64,000 nt of DNA from Calamus simplicifolius (lineage: Eukaryota; Streptophyta; Magnoliopsida; Arecales; Arecaceae). The first letter of the stretch is position 1. Every line of letters begins with the position of its first letter. The stretch lies in the NCBI GenBank assembly GCA_900491605.1, contig UESW01004253.1, positions 746,484 to 810,483 of the forward strand. The letters are read 5' to 3'. The translations under genes were made by a program, and so were the position numbers. Shown piece after piece: positions 22,922-35,453 of the stretch. The notes beneath the pieces are model-generated. The model was given only the letters and a program-made list of their open reading frames with translations. It was not told where the DNA came from and ran no database searches.

Positions 22922-25900
22922 TTAGAACCCTGAATGATAGGCTACCCTAGCGGTAATCCAATCAGCCGCAGAGTTGGCCTCCCTGTAGATATGTCGAATC
23001 TGAACGCTGGTAGCTCCCTGAAGGAGATAACGGATGTCGCTGATCAAAGGAATAGTCGGCAGGTGAACATTGGACTCTGACGGATCCAACTAATAACCGG
23101 AGCTGAGTCTCCTCTATAATAAGCCTCCGAGTACCTAGGCTCCGAAGGGCGTAAGAAATACCGGCCCAAGCCGCATATAGCTCAGCAAGGGGAATAGAAG
23201 AATCCAGAGTCCCAAAGCCGCCAGCCGCTAGCAACGACTCCGGCCCCCGAATCACAAAAGCAGATCCCGCACATCTCCCACGAACACTCCCATCAAAATT
23301 GATTTTGACAAACCCTGGAGGTGGGGGCTCCCAAGAGATAAAGACCGTGTGCCGGTGCGCTGCAGAAGCAGCATGGGAGTCCCAGAGGCCAGGCTATCAA
23401 CACCAATAGTCCTCTGATGTAGAGTGTACTCAGCAGATAAGGAGACAGCCGTCCTGACAACCCGATAAGTAGGAGTGAGCACGTCCGAGAACACGAACTG
23501 GTTACGGGATAACCAGATCTGGTGAGCAACATAAGCCAACGTGGGCCCACCTGATGGTTCCCTCTCCCCTTAACCTGTCTGAGCAGCTCAAGAAGGATAA
23601 ACGATGGGAGTCCAAATCCTGCAGCCAAGACCACGCACCTAACCTTTGCCAGATCTGTCTCGCTCTGGGGCATGAGAAGATAGCATGATCCACAGTTTCC
23701 TCCTCAAGGCTACACACGGGCAAATAGGCATGATACGCATCCCTCTCCAGAGAGCAAAGAACAGGTAGGAAGCACATTCCAAGCCAGCTTCCATATAAAA
23801 AGACAAACCCTAGGATGAATGGGAAGATGCCAAATCCAAGCCGAGTCCATAACTTGCAAGGGCGGAGGCCTATAGATATGCAGGAGATCCCCGATAGGAG
23901 CCCGAGATAAGCAAGATCTCCGCCAAACCCTTATATCAGTAGCATGACTCGGAATGAGAGGAATAGAAGTAATACGGTGATAAAGCTCTCCCCCGAAGAA
24001 AGTAGAAGCCAAAGAATGGTCCCAGACAGTGTGGTCAGGGGAGAAGATCACAAACTCTCATACCATTAGGGATATCTGTGGTCACAAAGGTTGGCCACCG
24101 AGAAAGAGGCTGGTCCGCAATCCAAGTGTCCTGAAGGACATCGACTGAAGTACCATCACCAATCATCCAAGAGGTGCGGTCCAGAACAACCGAAGCATGC
24201 CGACATACCTCTTTCCAGAAGAAGGAGTGCCCACGAGAAGATTGAGAAGAGATAGAGTGATTCCAATCTCCATATTTACCATGCATAAAGGCGCTCCACA
24301 AACAACGCGGATCAAGCAAGAATCGCGAGGCATGCCTAGCAATAAGAGCCTCCTCCTAGCAACGAGAGATTGGATACCAAGTCCCCCCTGAGCAATCGGC
24401 AAGCAAATGATATCCCAGGCAAGAAGATGGACTCCATGACCGTCCTGGCTCGAGGCCAGAGAAAATCCCGAAAATACGCTCTATCTTCCTCAGGCACATC
24501 ATAGGGATGGCCGCATTAGATAACAGATAGAGCGGAAGAGAAGAGAGAACTGAACGCAAAAGTGTGATCCGAGCCATCATAGATAACCCAGAGACCTGCC
24601 AACCATCTAAGCGTTCGCAGACCCTCCTCTCAAGAACACTGAAGTCAGAACGACGAGGCCTTCTACCAGTGATTGGGATCCCCAAGTAGGATAGCCGATC
24701 AGCCTGAGAAGTAATACCCATGATATGCAAGATAGATTCCCTAACAGCAGCTGCCATCTTAGGACTAAAACATATCAGAGATTTACTTAAGTTAACTTTC
24801 TGACCAGAAGCCCGACAATAGGTCTGCACTATGGCCGCAAATATGGATGCATTACGAATAGTAGCCTTTCCCAAAAGGATGCAGTCATCAGCGAACAGAA
24901 GATGGGAGAGAGTCGGCCCACTTGGACTCGCAGAGTATGGGGCAATAGACAAATCCATCTGAGCCTGAATAAGAGCCCTGGACAAAGCATCAGCAGAAAG
25001 GATAAAGAGAAAAGGGGACAGAGGGCAACCCTGCCGCAAACCGACCTCAGAGTGAAAATACTCCGTCTGACCCCCATTAATGATGAGAGAGAAGGATGGC
25101 CGAAGAATACATGCCATAATCCAGTCAACAAAGCAATCATCAAACCCAAACTCGGCTAGCGTATATCTCAGAAAATCCCAGCTCATTCTATCATAAGCTC
25201 TCTCCATATCAAGCTTAACAGCCATGAGGCTATGACGTCGAGAAGCACGCTGAAGGTCATGCATGAATTCCTATGCTAGAAGGGCATTATCAGTAATGCT
25301 TCGTCCCCTAATAAAAGCGCCCTGCTCAGGGATATGAGGCGAGGATCACCGGAGACAAACGGGAGACCAAAATGCGAGCACACACCTTGTACAAGGTGGA
25401 ACACAGACTGATAGGCCGGTAATGCTGAGGAGAGGAGGCATCAGGGCGTTTGGGCACCAAGGTGATAAGGGTCCTGTTCCAATCAGAGGGGACAGAGTGA
25501 GAAAGAAACACCAGCTGAATGGCCTGCACAACCTCCTGACCCACTATATCCCAATAGAAGCGGAAGAACAAAGGAGGAAACCCATCAGGACCAGGGGCTT
25601 TATCGGCACCAAGATCCCAAACAGCCCGCTGAATATCGTCCCGAAATTGGCATGGTGAGTAGAGCATTTTCAGCAGTGGTGACCCTAAACGGGGCCAGAA
25701 CAGGAAACACAGGGAAACCCACTCCAGAATGCTCCGTCCATCTAGACTGAAAAAACTGATATAACAAGGTCCTGATAACCTGAACATCCTCCTGAATCTC
25801 CCCCTCATTATCAACTAAACGCCTAATGCGGTTCATCGCACGACGCTTCAAAGTGGCCTGATGAAAGAATCTAGTGTTGCGATCCCCCTCCCTAACCCAC

Positions 25901-26956
25901 TGGATTCGGGACCTTTGTCTCCAAAAGTCTCCTGCTGCAACAAAAGAGAATGGTGCTCATCCAAACAGGACCTGAGAGTCGAAAGGTCAGACTGATTAAG
26001 TAACCCCTCCTGATCCTCTTTCGACTGCAAAGTGGAGATGGTAGACTCAGTCTGCTCAACTTGCCGAACAATATCCCCCACCTCTCTTCTGTTCCATCTA
26101 GAGAGTCTACGACCAGCAAGAATCAGGCGCCGAGACAGACGATAGGTAGCACTCCCTCTAATAGGTAATCGCCAAACCTGAGAGATGATTGACCTAGCAG
26201 AAGAATAAAGGTCCAGAATTTCTCAAATCTAAACATCCTGCTCTGATGAATAGTGTTATCAGTAGAAACAAGAATAGGACAATGGTCGGAGCCAATTCTG
26301 GACAGATGAGTAACGGTAGCAGAAGGAAAAAGCTGGAGCCAGGAAGGAGACCCCATGGCCCTATCCAGTCTTTCCCACACATGGGCAGAGCCTTGGCGTT
26401 ATTACACCAGGTGAAAAGGGATCCGGAAAACCCCAGATCCAAGAGCCCAGCAGAGGATATAAAGGATCTGAACTCAACAACATCGGTGATCCAACGAACT
26501 GCCGACCCCCTCTTTTCTCATCAGCCCCGACAATGCAGTTGAAGTCACCAGCAAGGAGGGAAGGTAAGCCCTGAGCAAGAAGAGAGTGAAGCTCCACCCA
26601 GAGATCACGTCGCAGTCTGAAGTTGGTACTGGCATAAACACCCGAAAGAAGCCAGGGGGCCGAGGAACCCTCAGATATGACCAGGGACACCTGTTGACCA
26701 CATCCGTGGAAGGCATCAACCCTGATGTTATTATTTTTCCAAAGAACCAGAATACCACCAGAGAGGCCAACCGACTCAATGGAGTAAGAAACCCATAATC
26801 TGGAAAGCTATCTCCGAAGACGAGCCAGGCTATCCCCAGACAGTCGGGTCTCCAGCAGAACACAAATATCAAAGTCATGAAGCTATAGAAGCCTACCGAA
26901 CGAGGAACGAAACGAGGGTTTCTGGCACCTCGCACATTCCAAAAAAGAAGCTTCAT
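22922..26956 (-). pseudogene. L1 LINE ORF2: endonuclease - reverse transcriptase - RNase H
   Basis: Begins MKLLFWNVRGARNPRF at 26956. The APE-type endonuclease shows LAGDFNCI near 26550 and SDHCPIL near 26280. RT follows: APGPDGFPPLFF near 25580, HYRPISLC near 25420, an uninterrupted RT core of about 300 codons at 24356-25264 with RQGCPLSPFLF, and catalytic FADD near 24880. A zinc-binding domain of zf-RVT type (HPRVCLFIWKLAWNVLPT) lies near 23810. RNase H (PLAELYAAWAGISYALRS) lies near 23170-23110, and the frame ends REANSAADW... at TAA 22922-22924. The protein would nick target DNA and reverse-transcribe LINE RNA, but many frameshifts interrupt it, so this copy is dead. Confidence 0.9.
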
Positions 26957-28638
26957 TCAGAAGGAAGAGCAGGGGGACATCATCCATATCCCCAGACATC
27001 TCCAGAACAATAGAGTCAGTAGTAGCGTGGGAGCCAACAAGCTCCGGAGCACTGCTTCCCCCTGCTTCCTGGCACTCCTGCCGTGCCAATTCCATAGCCA
27101 TATCTAAATCCTTTTGCTGAATAGCATTCTTAAGAAGGGAGATCGCAGAATCATGATCTATCACAGCCGTCGAAGGAGGTAAGGAGGACTCTACCAAACT
27201 GCCCAGAGTAGTCCCCTCCTTGCAACGGGACTTCTTGGACCCCGGCCCCAGGGGTAACACCTAAACCCTGGGGGGTAACTGAAGAAGCAGAGAAAGTGAA
27301 GATAGCTTTCTCCCCAGCCTTACCCCTCAGAAGTCCTTTGCCTTTGGATAAATTAGGCTTAGAAGGTAGTCGCTGTGTTAGAGGCTCAACAGGCCGGGCC
27401 CGCTTAGCAGGGCCAGATTTTCCTCCTATATGGGACAAAGGAGGCCAGGACCATTACAATCAGAGGAAGCTGACTCCAGGCAAGAAAATGGGTTAGCAGC
27501 CAACTTGATTGGAATACCAGCCCTTTTCCCTTCAGAATTCTGAATTTTAGAGTCACTGGCTTGAAACTGCAGTCCCTTGCTAACCGGCATGCCAGGGGAC
27601 AACCGGCACGCTGAGGACCTGAGACCATCAGCAGCTTCAATCCCCCGACTAGGATGCATGTCCGAAGGGGGAATAGACTCCCTACCTCCCGACCTCCTAA
27701 AGACCTTCTTCGGAGAGATCCACCCGTCCGGAGAAGCAGAGGATGGAGGTGCAGTAGAACTCATTCCAGGCTTCTGCTTGCTGAGAGAAGGCTGAGAGGC
27801 TGGAGAAGATTTCCGACGCCTTAGGGACGACATCCATGGCCCAAAGCCAGATCCACTCGGGGGGCAGAGGAAGAGGAAGGATCAAGAGGCGCCCCATAGC
27901 TCCCACCGAGATGCAGGGTACCGCACGAGCAGCAGATCCCTTCAAGATTTTCGTAGGAGAACTGCTGCCAGAATGGTTCCCTGCTTCCATGAACACGGGC
28001 ACCCGGCCTCAGGGGCTTACTCAAATCCACCCGAGTACACACTCTCGCGAACCCTCCCCGAATCCTTTCTCTGGTAGAAGCATCAGAGAACATATAATCA
28101 CCAGCAACCGCAATGATGGATGACAGCACTTCCTCCTTCCAGTATTCAATTGGCAACTGGGGAAGACGAATCCAAAGCAGGGCACTGGTCAGAGAGCTTG
28201 CAGATGGGACGAAGTCTGGTTGCCACGGAGCAACGGCGATGGGTTGGCATTGGCGACCCAGGGTCTTCTGAGAGCAAGCTCCATGGCAAGAGGGTCAGAG
28301 AAACGGAAGAGGAAATGCCTGTTGGCCAATGAAACCGCTTCGATTTCCCCTTGAATCCCTGCTCACTGGAATTCCCTGAGGATAGCTTCCGGAGGAATCC
28401 AGCGGGAGAGACACCGAGCCAAAATAGCATGATTGTGCCATCGAGCTTCTTCCTCCTCTAGCGCAGGTACCGGGACTTGGACTATGTCGGGGTACAGCCG
28501 TTCCAGTTTGGCGACGACAACCGAAGAAGGCGCCGGAGAGATCCATTCAAACTGACTTCCACCGGCATGGCGCCAGGACATACCAGCGTTCCTAATGCCA
28601 TCGGATCCGACCGGAGGCGGATTGGGGAGGTCAGCCAT
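26957..28638 (-). pseudogene. L1 LINE ORF1 (DUF4283 / zinc-knuckle RNA-binding protein)
   Basis: Starts MADLPNPPPVGSDG at 28638. The region LARCLSRWIPPEAILREF (about 28420) through 28200 resembles the DUF4283 domain of plant L1 ORF1, followed by LPIEYWKEEVLSSIIAVAGD (28156 downward) and FARVCTRVDLSKPLRPG, the usual lead-in to a zinc knuckle. The knuckle itself (GICCSCGTLHLG) is degraded. A Pro/Ser/Lys-rich linker fills 27830-27150. Several frameshifts are present. It would coat LINE RNA and deliver it with ORF2. Confidence 0.85.
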
Positions 28639-28720
28639 CTCTCAGAGCAAGGAGACCAGCTGACGACAACGATCAGCGAAGATCGGGGACGAAGACACTC
28701 CGAGCACGAATCTTAAAGCA

Positions 28721-29129
28721 ATACCCGAGGAAGACACTCTGAGCACGATTCTTAAAGCACTTCAGTCTGATGGCGTCATCGGAAAGGGGGTACGAAAGCG
28801 CCCAGGGACATGTCTCCATTAATTTAATGTTCTTATGGGCTTTTTGTCTGCAATACATGTTATGGACGCTGTTGCTGCGAAAATTCATTTTTTGGTTTGA
28901 TAGCGATGCCGTAGAAATTTGAATAACGTTTTTCAATTTGATTGAATTTGTAAGATAATTTTTATATAAAAATTATAAAAAATAATTTTATAGAAGATCA
29001 TTCGACATCTATATTAGTAAAGATTTTGAGCAAATATATGAGAAAAAAATACTTAAGCAGAAGGATCTTTTTTCTTGGCATCTAAGGGTCTTCCACAGGG
29101 GCCATCCTCATGATTTCTGCATGAGAACT
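28721..29129. other. Flank of LINE and left part of an LTR remnant
   Basis: 28721-29045 has no recognisable feature beyond the second copy of a 30-base duplication (28730-28759). 29050-29129 (ggatcttttttcttggcatc ... tgatttctgcatgagaact) resembles 35665-35715, so it is the left half of an older LTR into which the Tekay-like element inserted. Confidence 0.5.
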
Positions 29130-30038
29130 TGTCACAACCCAGTCCCAAAAATTTGAGCTTAGGTGACAACCCGTCCCATACTAGGCATGTAAGGCGTCTC
29201 GAAATTTGACACATAAATCAATATAAGGCAAGAATTCAAATCCATGATTTATTACAAACCATAATTATCAGTTTTGGGCTACCAACCCTACACACAAGCA
29301 ATACTAGGGTTACATCAATATAATGGATCTTAATTTATTTAATAGAAGCTCCATCTACCCCAAATATCCTTCTTCACTCCTGAAAAACATTGTGAGAATT
29401 ATATGAGCTCACACTCAATAAGTAAGCCTAATATAATTTCAAGTCATCATATCTTATCATATCATATCAAGATATTTTCAAATCACATTTTTATAAAACT
29501 TCCAATTTCAAATATATTTATCATGCTATAAGCACATTCATATCATCAGCTCAAAATAATTTGAAAACTTAATTATACAATAAATACTAGAATATGCAAT
29601 GTAAACAAACCACTATTTATATATTCATTATTTTCTTATATGTCCCACGGCTCTACAACACTCAACTAGTGTATCACTCTTAAATATCCCCTAAAAGGAA
29701 GGGTCCTGGTACCAGCATTATGCCATATCAAAATCATTCAGAACACATCCTACAGACGTGTGTCCTCCACATATCTTCCCCTATGAAGGTGGGTAACGTA
29801 TCACTTGGCATTTTATTTCACATCATATGAGAACCGCGGTGACACATACAAGTAAATTTCAATGTCATCATCATAATTGCATATTATCATCTCAATAGTA
29901 CCAACATAATTTTGCAAGATCAACATAATTACATTTTTGCATATACACATATAAGCTATATCTTGCAAAATATTATCTGCTACAATAGTCATAACAAATG
30001 CTTATTTGTAAATTCGTGGTACTATTTATTAATTCAAT
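29130..30038 (-). repeat. 3' LTR of the Tekay-like element (left, interrupted by gap)
   Basis: Matches 33275-34178 almost base for base up to aattcaat, where the N run begins. About 1.27 kb of the LTR, as judged from the right copy, is not seen. Confidence 0.9.
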
Positions 30039-30780
30039 NNNNNNNNNNNNNNNNNNNNNNNNNNNNNNNNNNNNNNNNNNNNNNNNNNNNNNNNNNNNNN
30101 NNNNNNNNNNNNNNNNNNNNNNNNNNNNNNNNNNNNNNNNNNNNNNNNNNNNNNNNNNNNNNNNNNNNNNNNNNNNNNNNNNNNNNNNNNNNNNNNNNNN
30201 NNNNNNNNNNNNNNNNNNNNNNNNNNNNNNNNNNNNNNNNNNNNNNNNNNNNNNNNNNNNNNNNNNNNNNNNNNNNNNNNNNNNNNNNNNNNNNNNNNNN
30301 NNNNNNNNNNNNNNNNNNNNNNNNNNNNNNNNNNNNNNNNNNNNNNNNNNNNNNNNNNNNNNNNNNNNNNNNNNNNNNNNNNNNNNNNNNNNNNNNNNNN
30401 NNNNNNNNNNNNNNNNNNNNNNNNNNNNNNNNNNNNNNNNNNNNNNNNNNNNNNNNNNNNNNNNNNNNNNNNNNNNNNNNNNNNNNNNNNNNNNNNNNNN
30501 NNNNNNNNNNNNNNNNNNNNNNNNNNNNNNNNNNNNNNNNNNNNNNNNNNNNNNNNNNNNNNNNNNNNNNNNNNNNNNNNNNNNNNNNNNNNNNNNNNNN
30601 NNNNNNNNNNNNNNNNNNNNNNNNNNNNNNNNNNNNNNNNNNNNNNNNNNNNNNNNNNNNNNNNNNNNNNNNNNNNNNNNNNNNNNNNNNNNNNNNNNNN
30701 NNNNNNNNNNNNNNNNNNNNNNNNNNNNNNNNNNNNNNNNNNNNNNNNNNNNNNNNNNNNNNNNNNNNNNNNNNNNNNNN
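30039..30780. other. Assembly gap
   Basis: 742 consecutive Ns. The sequence on the two sides belongs to different, oppositely oriented LTRs, so the gap hides at least one junction and its true length is unknown. Confidence 1.
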
Positions 30781-32500
30781 CTCGTGTGGAGGTAATCCTA
30801 ATAGCTATCGTATCTGTATGTTGACGTAGGTCAAGAGGGTTATTCCAGGGAGCCGGAATACCAGAGTTGAGTACCAGTTGTACCAGTCGAGGAGTAACCT
30901 ACTAAGGTGAGTGGGTTTCTTATCTAGAAATGAGAAGTTAATTTGAGCTAGTATAATGAGATTATACCTAGTTGTGGTATGTTATGTTTAGCAGAGTATT
31001 TGGTATGTTTTTAATATGAGAAATGAGAACCTAGTATATGATATTCTGATAAATGAGTTTTGAGCATGAGTTTTAAGCATAAAGAAATAAACATGAGTTT
31101 CGAGCATGAGTTTTGAGCATAAAGACATAAGCATGAGTTTCGATGAGGAGATTTTTAATGTATACATGGCATATTTGCATGTAAAGCTTACAAATGATGT
31201 ATGTATCATACTGAGCATCAGAAAGCTATGGGGGCTGATCACCCTTTAGACTGTACTATAGCATGAGCATTGCACACTACTATCGAGCCGGCACCTCCTT
31301 GCAACAGATCGTAGGATGAACCCCAGAATCAGGGGTGAGTGCATGCTTAACCAGGCCAGTGGGGCCAGTTGTGAGCAGCCCGTGGGGCATGAAATCATAG
31401 CTCAGTGGCTGGTTACTATATATAGCCCATGGGGGCAGAGAGAAAACCGAGGTTCCAGGGTTAAGAAACAAAGCACTTTGCCGGGTGAACCGCATGGGTA
31501 AGGGGTGCTATTTGTGTGGGGATCCGTTGCTAGTCACGCACTCGATGAGAGTACACCTACGGAAGGGCGACTGTAGGGTGGTACCTTAGAGGCATTACAC
31601 ACACACAGTCCAGCATCATGAGATTCCAAAGCATATGTTGTGATATAAAAAGGGCCAGTGGGCCAAGTAGTTATCCCGAGAGGGAGATTTTACTTGAGTT
31701 GCCAGGGCAAGCAGATTCCGGTGGGAGTCTGAGAATTTAATAAAGAAGTCTGGGTTGTAGATATAGAATGCATATCTCATATTGTAATGCATGAATTTTT
31801 TTATCTTAATGAGTTATCTTTCAGTGAAAAGTTATTGTAGAGTATTTCAGTACTGATATATTATTTGAAGAATAAGCTACATTTTATTTTATCTGATATC
31901 ATGTTAAAAATGTACTTTAAGTTGTACAAGCTAAATAGTATCAGCATACGATTGAAAATATGAGGTTATGGTTCTCTATTTCTCCATAGTTAGATGGTAT
32001 CCTGTCACTGGGACTTAGGTCTCATCCCTCTATGATTTAAATGTTCTTTCAGATCAGTGAGTATTTCTGCTAGGATCACAAGATAAGCATGACAGAACCC
32101 TTAGCTGGTGAAGCTTGCTTGGATGCAGGGTGTATAGATGCTAGCCTTGTAATATTGAGACGTGGGATTGATATTTGTATATTGTATATGTGTATGGTGT
32201 ACAGTGAGATGTAATGATGTTTTAGACCTTTTTGGATATGAATATGAGACTTATATTTTGGAGAAAATTAGAGCATGATTGTGTGCACTTATGATTTTGA
32301 TCTCGATTGTGAATGTGATCTTGTAAACTGCCTGAGGTATGTCATGAAAAATATTATATGAGCAGGTTGATGCTTAGTGTTGATTGAGTGATTGTGTATA
32401 ATTGAGATGAAAATAAAAGTTTTTTAACATGATGTGTTTTTGTGTGTCTGCCACTTATGATAATTAGTTGGGGTTCTCTAGCTCTTTATGGAGCGCTACA
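30781..32500 (+). repeat. Partial gypsy LTR in plus orientation, inserted in the Tekay-like element
   Basis: The run ctatgggggctgatcaccct, the block around agcagcccgtggggcatgaa (31376), and the 3' segment ttcagatcagtgagtatttc (32049) to gagcgctaca (32500) follow the internal order of Del/Tekay LTRs, but the sequence is not the reverse complement of the host LTR, so it is a second family. It ends at ctaca; the following taaag may be its target duplication. Its left end is in the gap. I cannot tell a solo LTR from the end of a larger insertion. Confidence 0.55.
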
Positions 32501-33088
32501 TAAAGACTAGTAAACTCTATCTGATTACCACAAGTGTGCAGGTGTGCTGTCGGTGGCCCCAGAGAGGAGGGGGAGCTGACAACCATGGGCCGTAAAAGCC
32601 TTCTCCATGTCTCGCATCCACCGCTCAGCATCAACAGGGTTGGTGGATCCAGAAAAAGGGGCAAGGGCAAACTTTTTGAAATTTATAAAGCTGCAGCCAA
32701 CCCTACCCAGGGTTAGATGGAGTAGGTTGGGTCAATGGTGGAGGATGAGTACGTAAGGCTGGCTGAGTTTGTGAAGTAGGAGGGGAAGGTTGGGGTTGCG
32801 GAATGGTAGGGGCAGGCTGAGTCTGCGGGGCAGTGGGAGAAGGCTGAATCTGTGGAGCAGTGGGAGCAAACTGAGTGGACAAGGCCTGTAGAATCTGATG
32901 TTGCATATCCTGCATCGACTGCGCCATACCCGAGAAACCTGAAGCATCTCGGTCTGGAGTCGCTGGTGATTAGCCCTGACTTAGGTGACAGGGCCAGTAC
33001 GACCGATAGCTTCCTGACCTCCCTGCTGATCAGCATTACCAACCTGGGAGTTTTCATCATTTTGTTGGCTACTAGTGCGACGGGCCAT
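32501..33088 (-). pseudogene. Tekay-like gag, N-terminal fragment
   Basis: On the minus strand an ATG at 33086-33088 starts MARRTSSQQNDENSQVGN. TAA interrupts at about 32988. A Pro/Gln/Thr-rich low-complexity stretch follows (32930-32710), then NPVDAERWMRDMEKAFTAHG near 32640-32590 in another frame. The DAERWxRDMEK motif is diagnostic of the capsid part of Tekay/Del-type Gag (retrotrans_gag). The fragment ends at the junction with the plus-strand LTR. No protease or RT is present. Confidence 0.8.
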
Positions 33089-33255
33089 TCCTATCTCCTG
33101 ATAAATTGATTATAATTAATATCATGATAAACTTTAAATGTCAGGCTTTCAAAGCATAATATCTGAAATTCCTTTAAATTTATAATTGTCTCAATATCAT
33201 CCTAGTATTTTGCCTAAAGTGTCATCATGTATGTGTCCCTAATGTCATAACCTAG

Positions 33256-33267
33256 GCTCTGATACCA
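33256..33267 (-). other. Primer-binding site, initiator tRNA-Met (minus strand)
   Basis: gctctgatacca on the plus strand is tggtatcagagc on the minus strand, 7 bases inside the LTR edge at 33275. Confidence 0.9.
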
Positions 33268-33274
33268 CTAAAGC

Positions 33275-35453
33275 TGTCACACCCCAGTCCCAAAAATTTG
33301 AGCTAGATGACAACCCACCGCATGCAGGCATGCAAGGTGTCTCGAATTTTGACACATAAATCAATATAAGGCAAGAATCTAAATCCATGATTTATTACAA
33401 ACCATAATTATAAGTTTTGGGCTACCAGCCCTACACACAAGCAATACTGGGGTTACATCAATATAATGGATCATAATTATTTAATAGAAGCTCCATCTAC
33501 CCCAAATATCCTTCTTCACTCCTAAGGCTCTGAAAACATTATGAGAATTATATGAGCTCACACTCAATAAGTAAGCCTAATATAATTTCAAATCATCATA
33601 TCTTATCATATCATATCAAGATATTTTCAAATCACATTTCATAAAAACTTCCAATTTCAAATACATTTATCATGCTATCAGCACATTCATATCATCAGCT
33701 CAAAATAATTTGGAAACTTAATTATACAATAAATACTAGAATATGCAATGTAAACCAACCACTGTTTATATATTCATTGTTTTCTATGTGTCCCACGGCC
33801 CTACAATACTCAACTAGTGTATCACTCTTAAATGTCCCCTAAGAGGAAGGGTCCTGGTACCAGCGTTATGCCATATCAAAATCACTCAGAACATATCCTA
33901 CAGACGTGTGTCCTCCATATATCTTTTCCTGTGGAGGTGGGTCACGTATCACTTGGCATTTCACATCATATGAGAACCACGGCGACACATTCAAGTAAAT
34001 TTCAATGTCATCATCATAATCGCATATTATCATCTCGATAGTACCAAATAATTTTAAGATCAACATAATTACATTTTTGCATATACACATATAAGCCATA
34101 TCTTGCAATATATTATCTGCTACAATAGTCATAACAAATGCTTATTTGTAAATTCATGGTACTATTTATTAATTCAATATAAATAAACTTCATTTTTCAT
34201 ATTTTATAAATATGCATCAATTATAAATTTATGATTTATAAATTAAATAATTTATAAAATTATAATACTTGGCTTACTTACCTCAGTACGCAAATCCCAA
34301 TTGATAAACTAGCTATTTGGACACCTGGGTACCTACAGCATCATTTTACATAATTAAGTTTCTAAAATCTGAATAATAAAGTGACTCTTAAGACTCTACC
34401 CAGACCACTCCACGGGCCCAACTTTGGGCTTGAATATCTCTCAATATATTTGTCCAAATGGGGAATTAAAAATACCAAGAAACTAGATTCAACCCTGATT
34501 CGGGCCATATAATTATTTTACATTCTCGACCCACTACAGGGCCCAAAAAGTGGCTCAAAAATAGCTCTCAAACTGGCCCAACAGGGCCCAAAGATCACGT
34601 AGCCCAGTCGGCCCACGCGATCTTTCCCCCTGCCCCCTGTTTCAACCAAATAGGGGTTATCTCGTGCCGGCGGCCAGGGCCACCGCCGGCCAAATTCGGG
34701 GCGGCCCGACCGCCGGTGGCCGACCGCCGTCGCCGCCGGCCGGCCCCCCCTCTCTCTCTCCAATTTCTCTCTCTCTCTCTCTCTCTTTCCCTCTCACGAT
34801 CCGCCGCAGCTAGGAATCATGCTGGCGGCACGACCGGCCACCAAGGCCGGCCGGACCTCCACCGGACGCATGCCCAGCGCCGGTGGAGGTCACCGATCGA
34901 AGCTCAGGCCTGACGAGGCGGCGAGCACGCCGCCGGGCCTGAACCGATAGCGGGAGCCGAACCGGCTCCCGCCCAGGAGGAGGACCTCCGGTCCCCTCTC
35001 CTCCTCTCTCACCTCCGGTGCCCCACCGGATGCCGCCCTTGGTGCCGGTGGGGCTGCCGGTTATGTCTCAGGCCGGTGAGGCGATAGGCACGCTGCCAGG
35101 CCTGAACCAAAGTTGGCACAGGAGGAGGCTGCCGTGGTCTCCTCCGCCCGACTCCCTCTCTCTCTCTTTCTTTGACTCTCTCTCTCTCTTTCTTTGACTC
35201 TCTCTCTCTCCCTTCCTGGCATGGACAGAGGGACTTACCAAGAGCAGGCGCGCACGAGGATGATGGGAAAGAAGTGTCTGCGTCTTCCTTTAAGGGCGAC
35301 GCAGACTCCTCAGATTAAGGGATTCGGGACTCCATTTGTTACGGGTATTTGAAAATACAATCGTCACTCGCAACGTGGGAGTCCCAGGCGTTATCCATTC
35401 CAGGAATATCGCGATTAAATTTTGAATCAGGTAATCACATCCCAGGGGTTACA
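33275..35453 (-). repeat. 5' LTR of the Tekay-like element (right, complete)
   Basis: 2179 bases. On the minus strand it begins TGTAACCCCTGGGATGTG and ends ...TGTGACA. The U3/U5 parts differ sharply in composition: 33275-34330 is AT-rich, while 34620-35100 is very GC-rich with ccgccggccggcc-type runs and CT microsatellites. The ORFs inside (for example 34518-34763) are composition artefacts. Confidence 0.9.
34751..35215. repeat. (CT)n tracts inside the Tekay-like LTR
   Basis: CT dinucleotide tracts at 34751-34797 and about 35155-35213. The second contains a repeated unit, ctctctctctctttctttga. Confidence 0.85.

Larger units (their letters stand above)
22779..28720 (-). mobile_element. L1-type LINE, near full length, antisense
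   Basis: On the minus strand: short 5' UTR, ORF1, ORF2 (endonuclease, RT, zinc-binding domain, RNase H), about 100 bases of 3' UTR, then a poly(A) tail seen as the T-run 22779-22819. ORF1 and ORF2 appear to meet at TGAATG near 26957. The 5' limit is approximate: a block of about 30 bases, gaagacactccgagcacgaa onward, is present twice (28691-28720 and 28730-28759) at this edge. I could not identify a convincing target duplication. Confidence 0.9.
29130..35453 (-). mobile_element. Tekay/Del-like Ty3/gypsy element, antisense, mostly deleted or unassembled interior
   Basis: The left end tgtcacaacccagtcccaaa and the right LTR start at 33275 (tgtcacaccccagtcccaaa) are the same LTR, and the whole element is flanked by gaact at 29125-29129 and 35454-35458, a perfect 5-bp target duplication. 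The minus-strand primer-binding site at 33256-33267 and the gag at 33088 downward set the orientation. Only a gag fragment of the interior is seen; the rest is lost, displaced by another LTR (30781-32500) or hidden in the N gap. Clade assignment rests on LTR style and gag. Confidence 0.85.

Noticed and set aside
29912..30829. Long ORF of about 300 codons
   Set aside because: It consists almost entirely of Ns from the assembly gap.
34518..34763. Arg/Gly-rich ORFs at 34518-34763 and 34716-34913
   Set aside because: They are composition effects of the GC-rich Tekay-like LTR.
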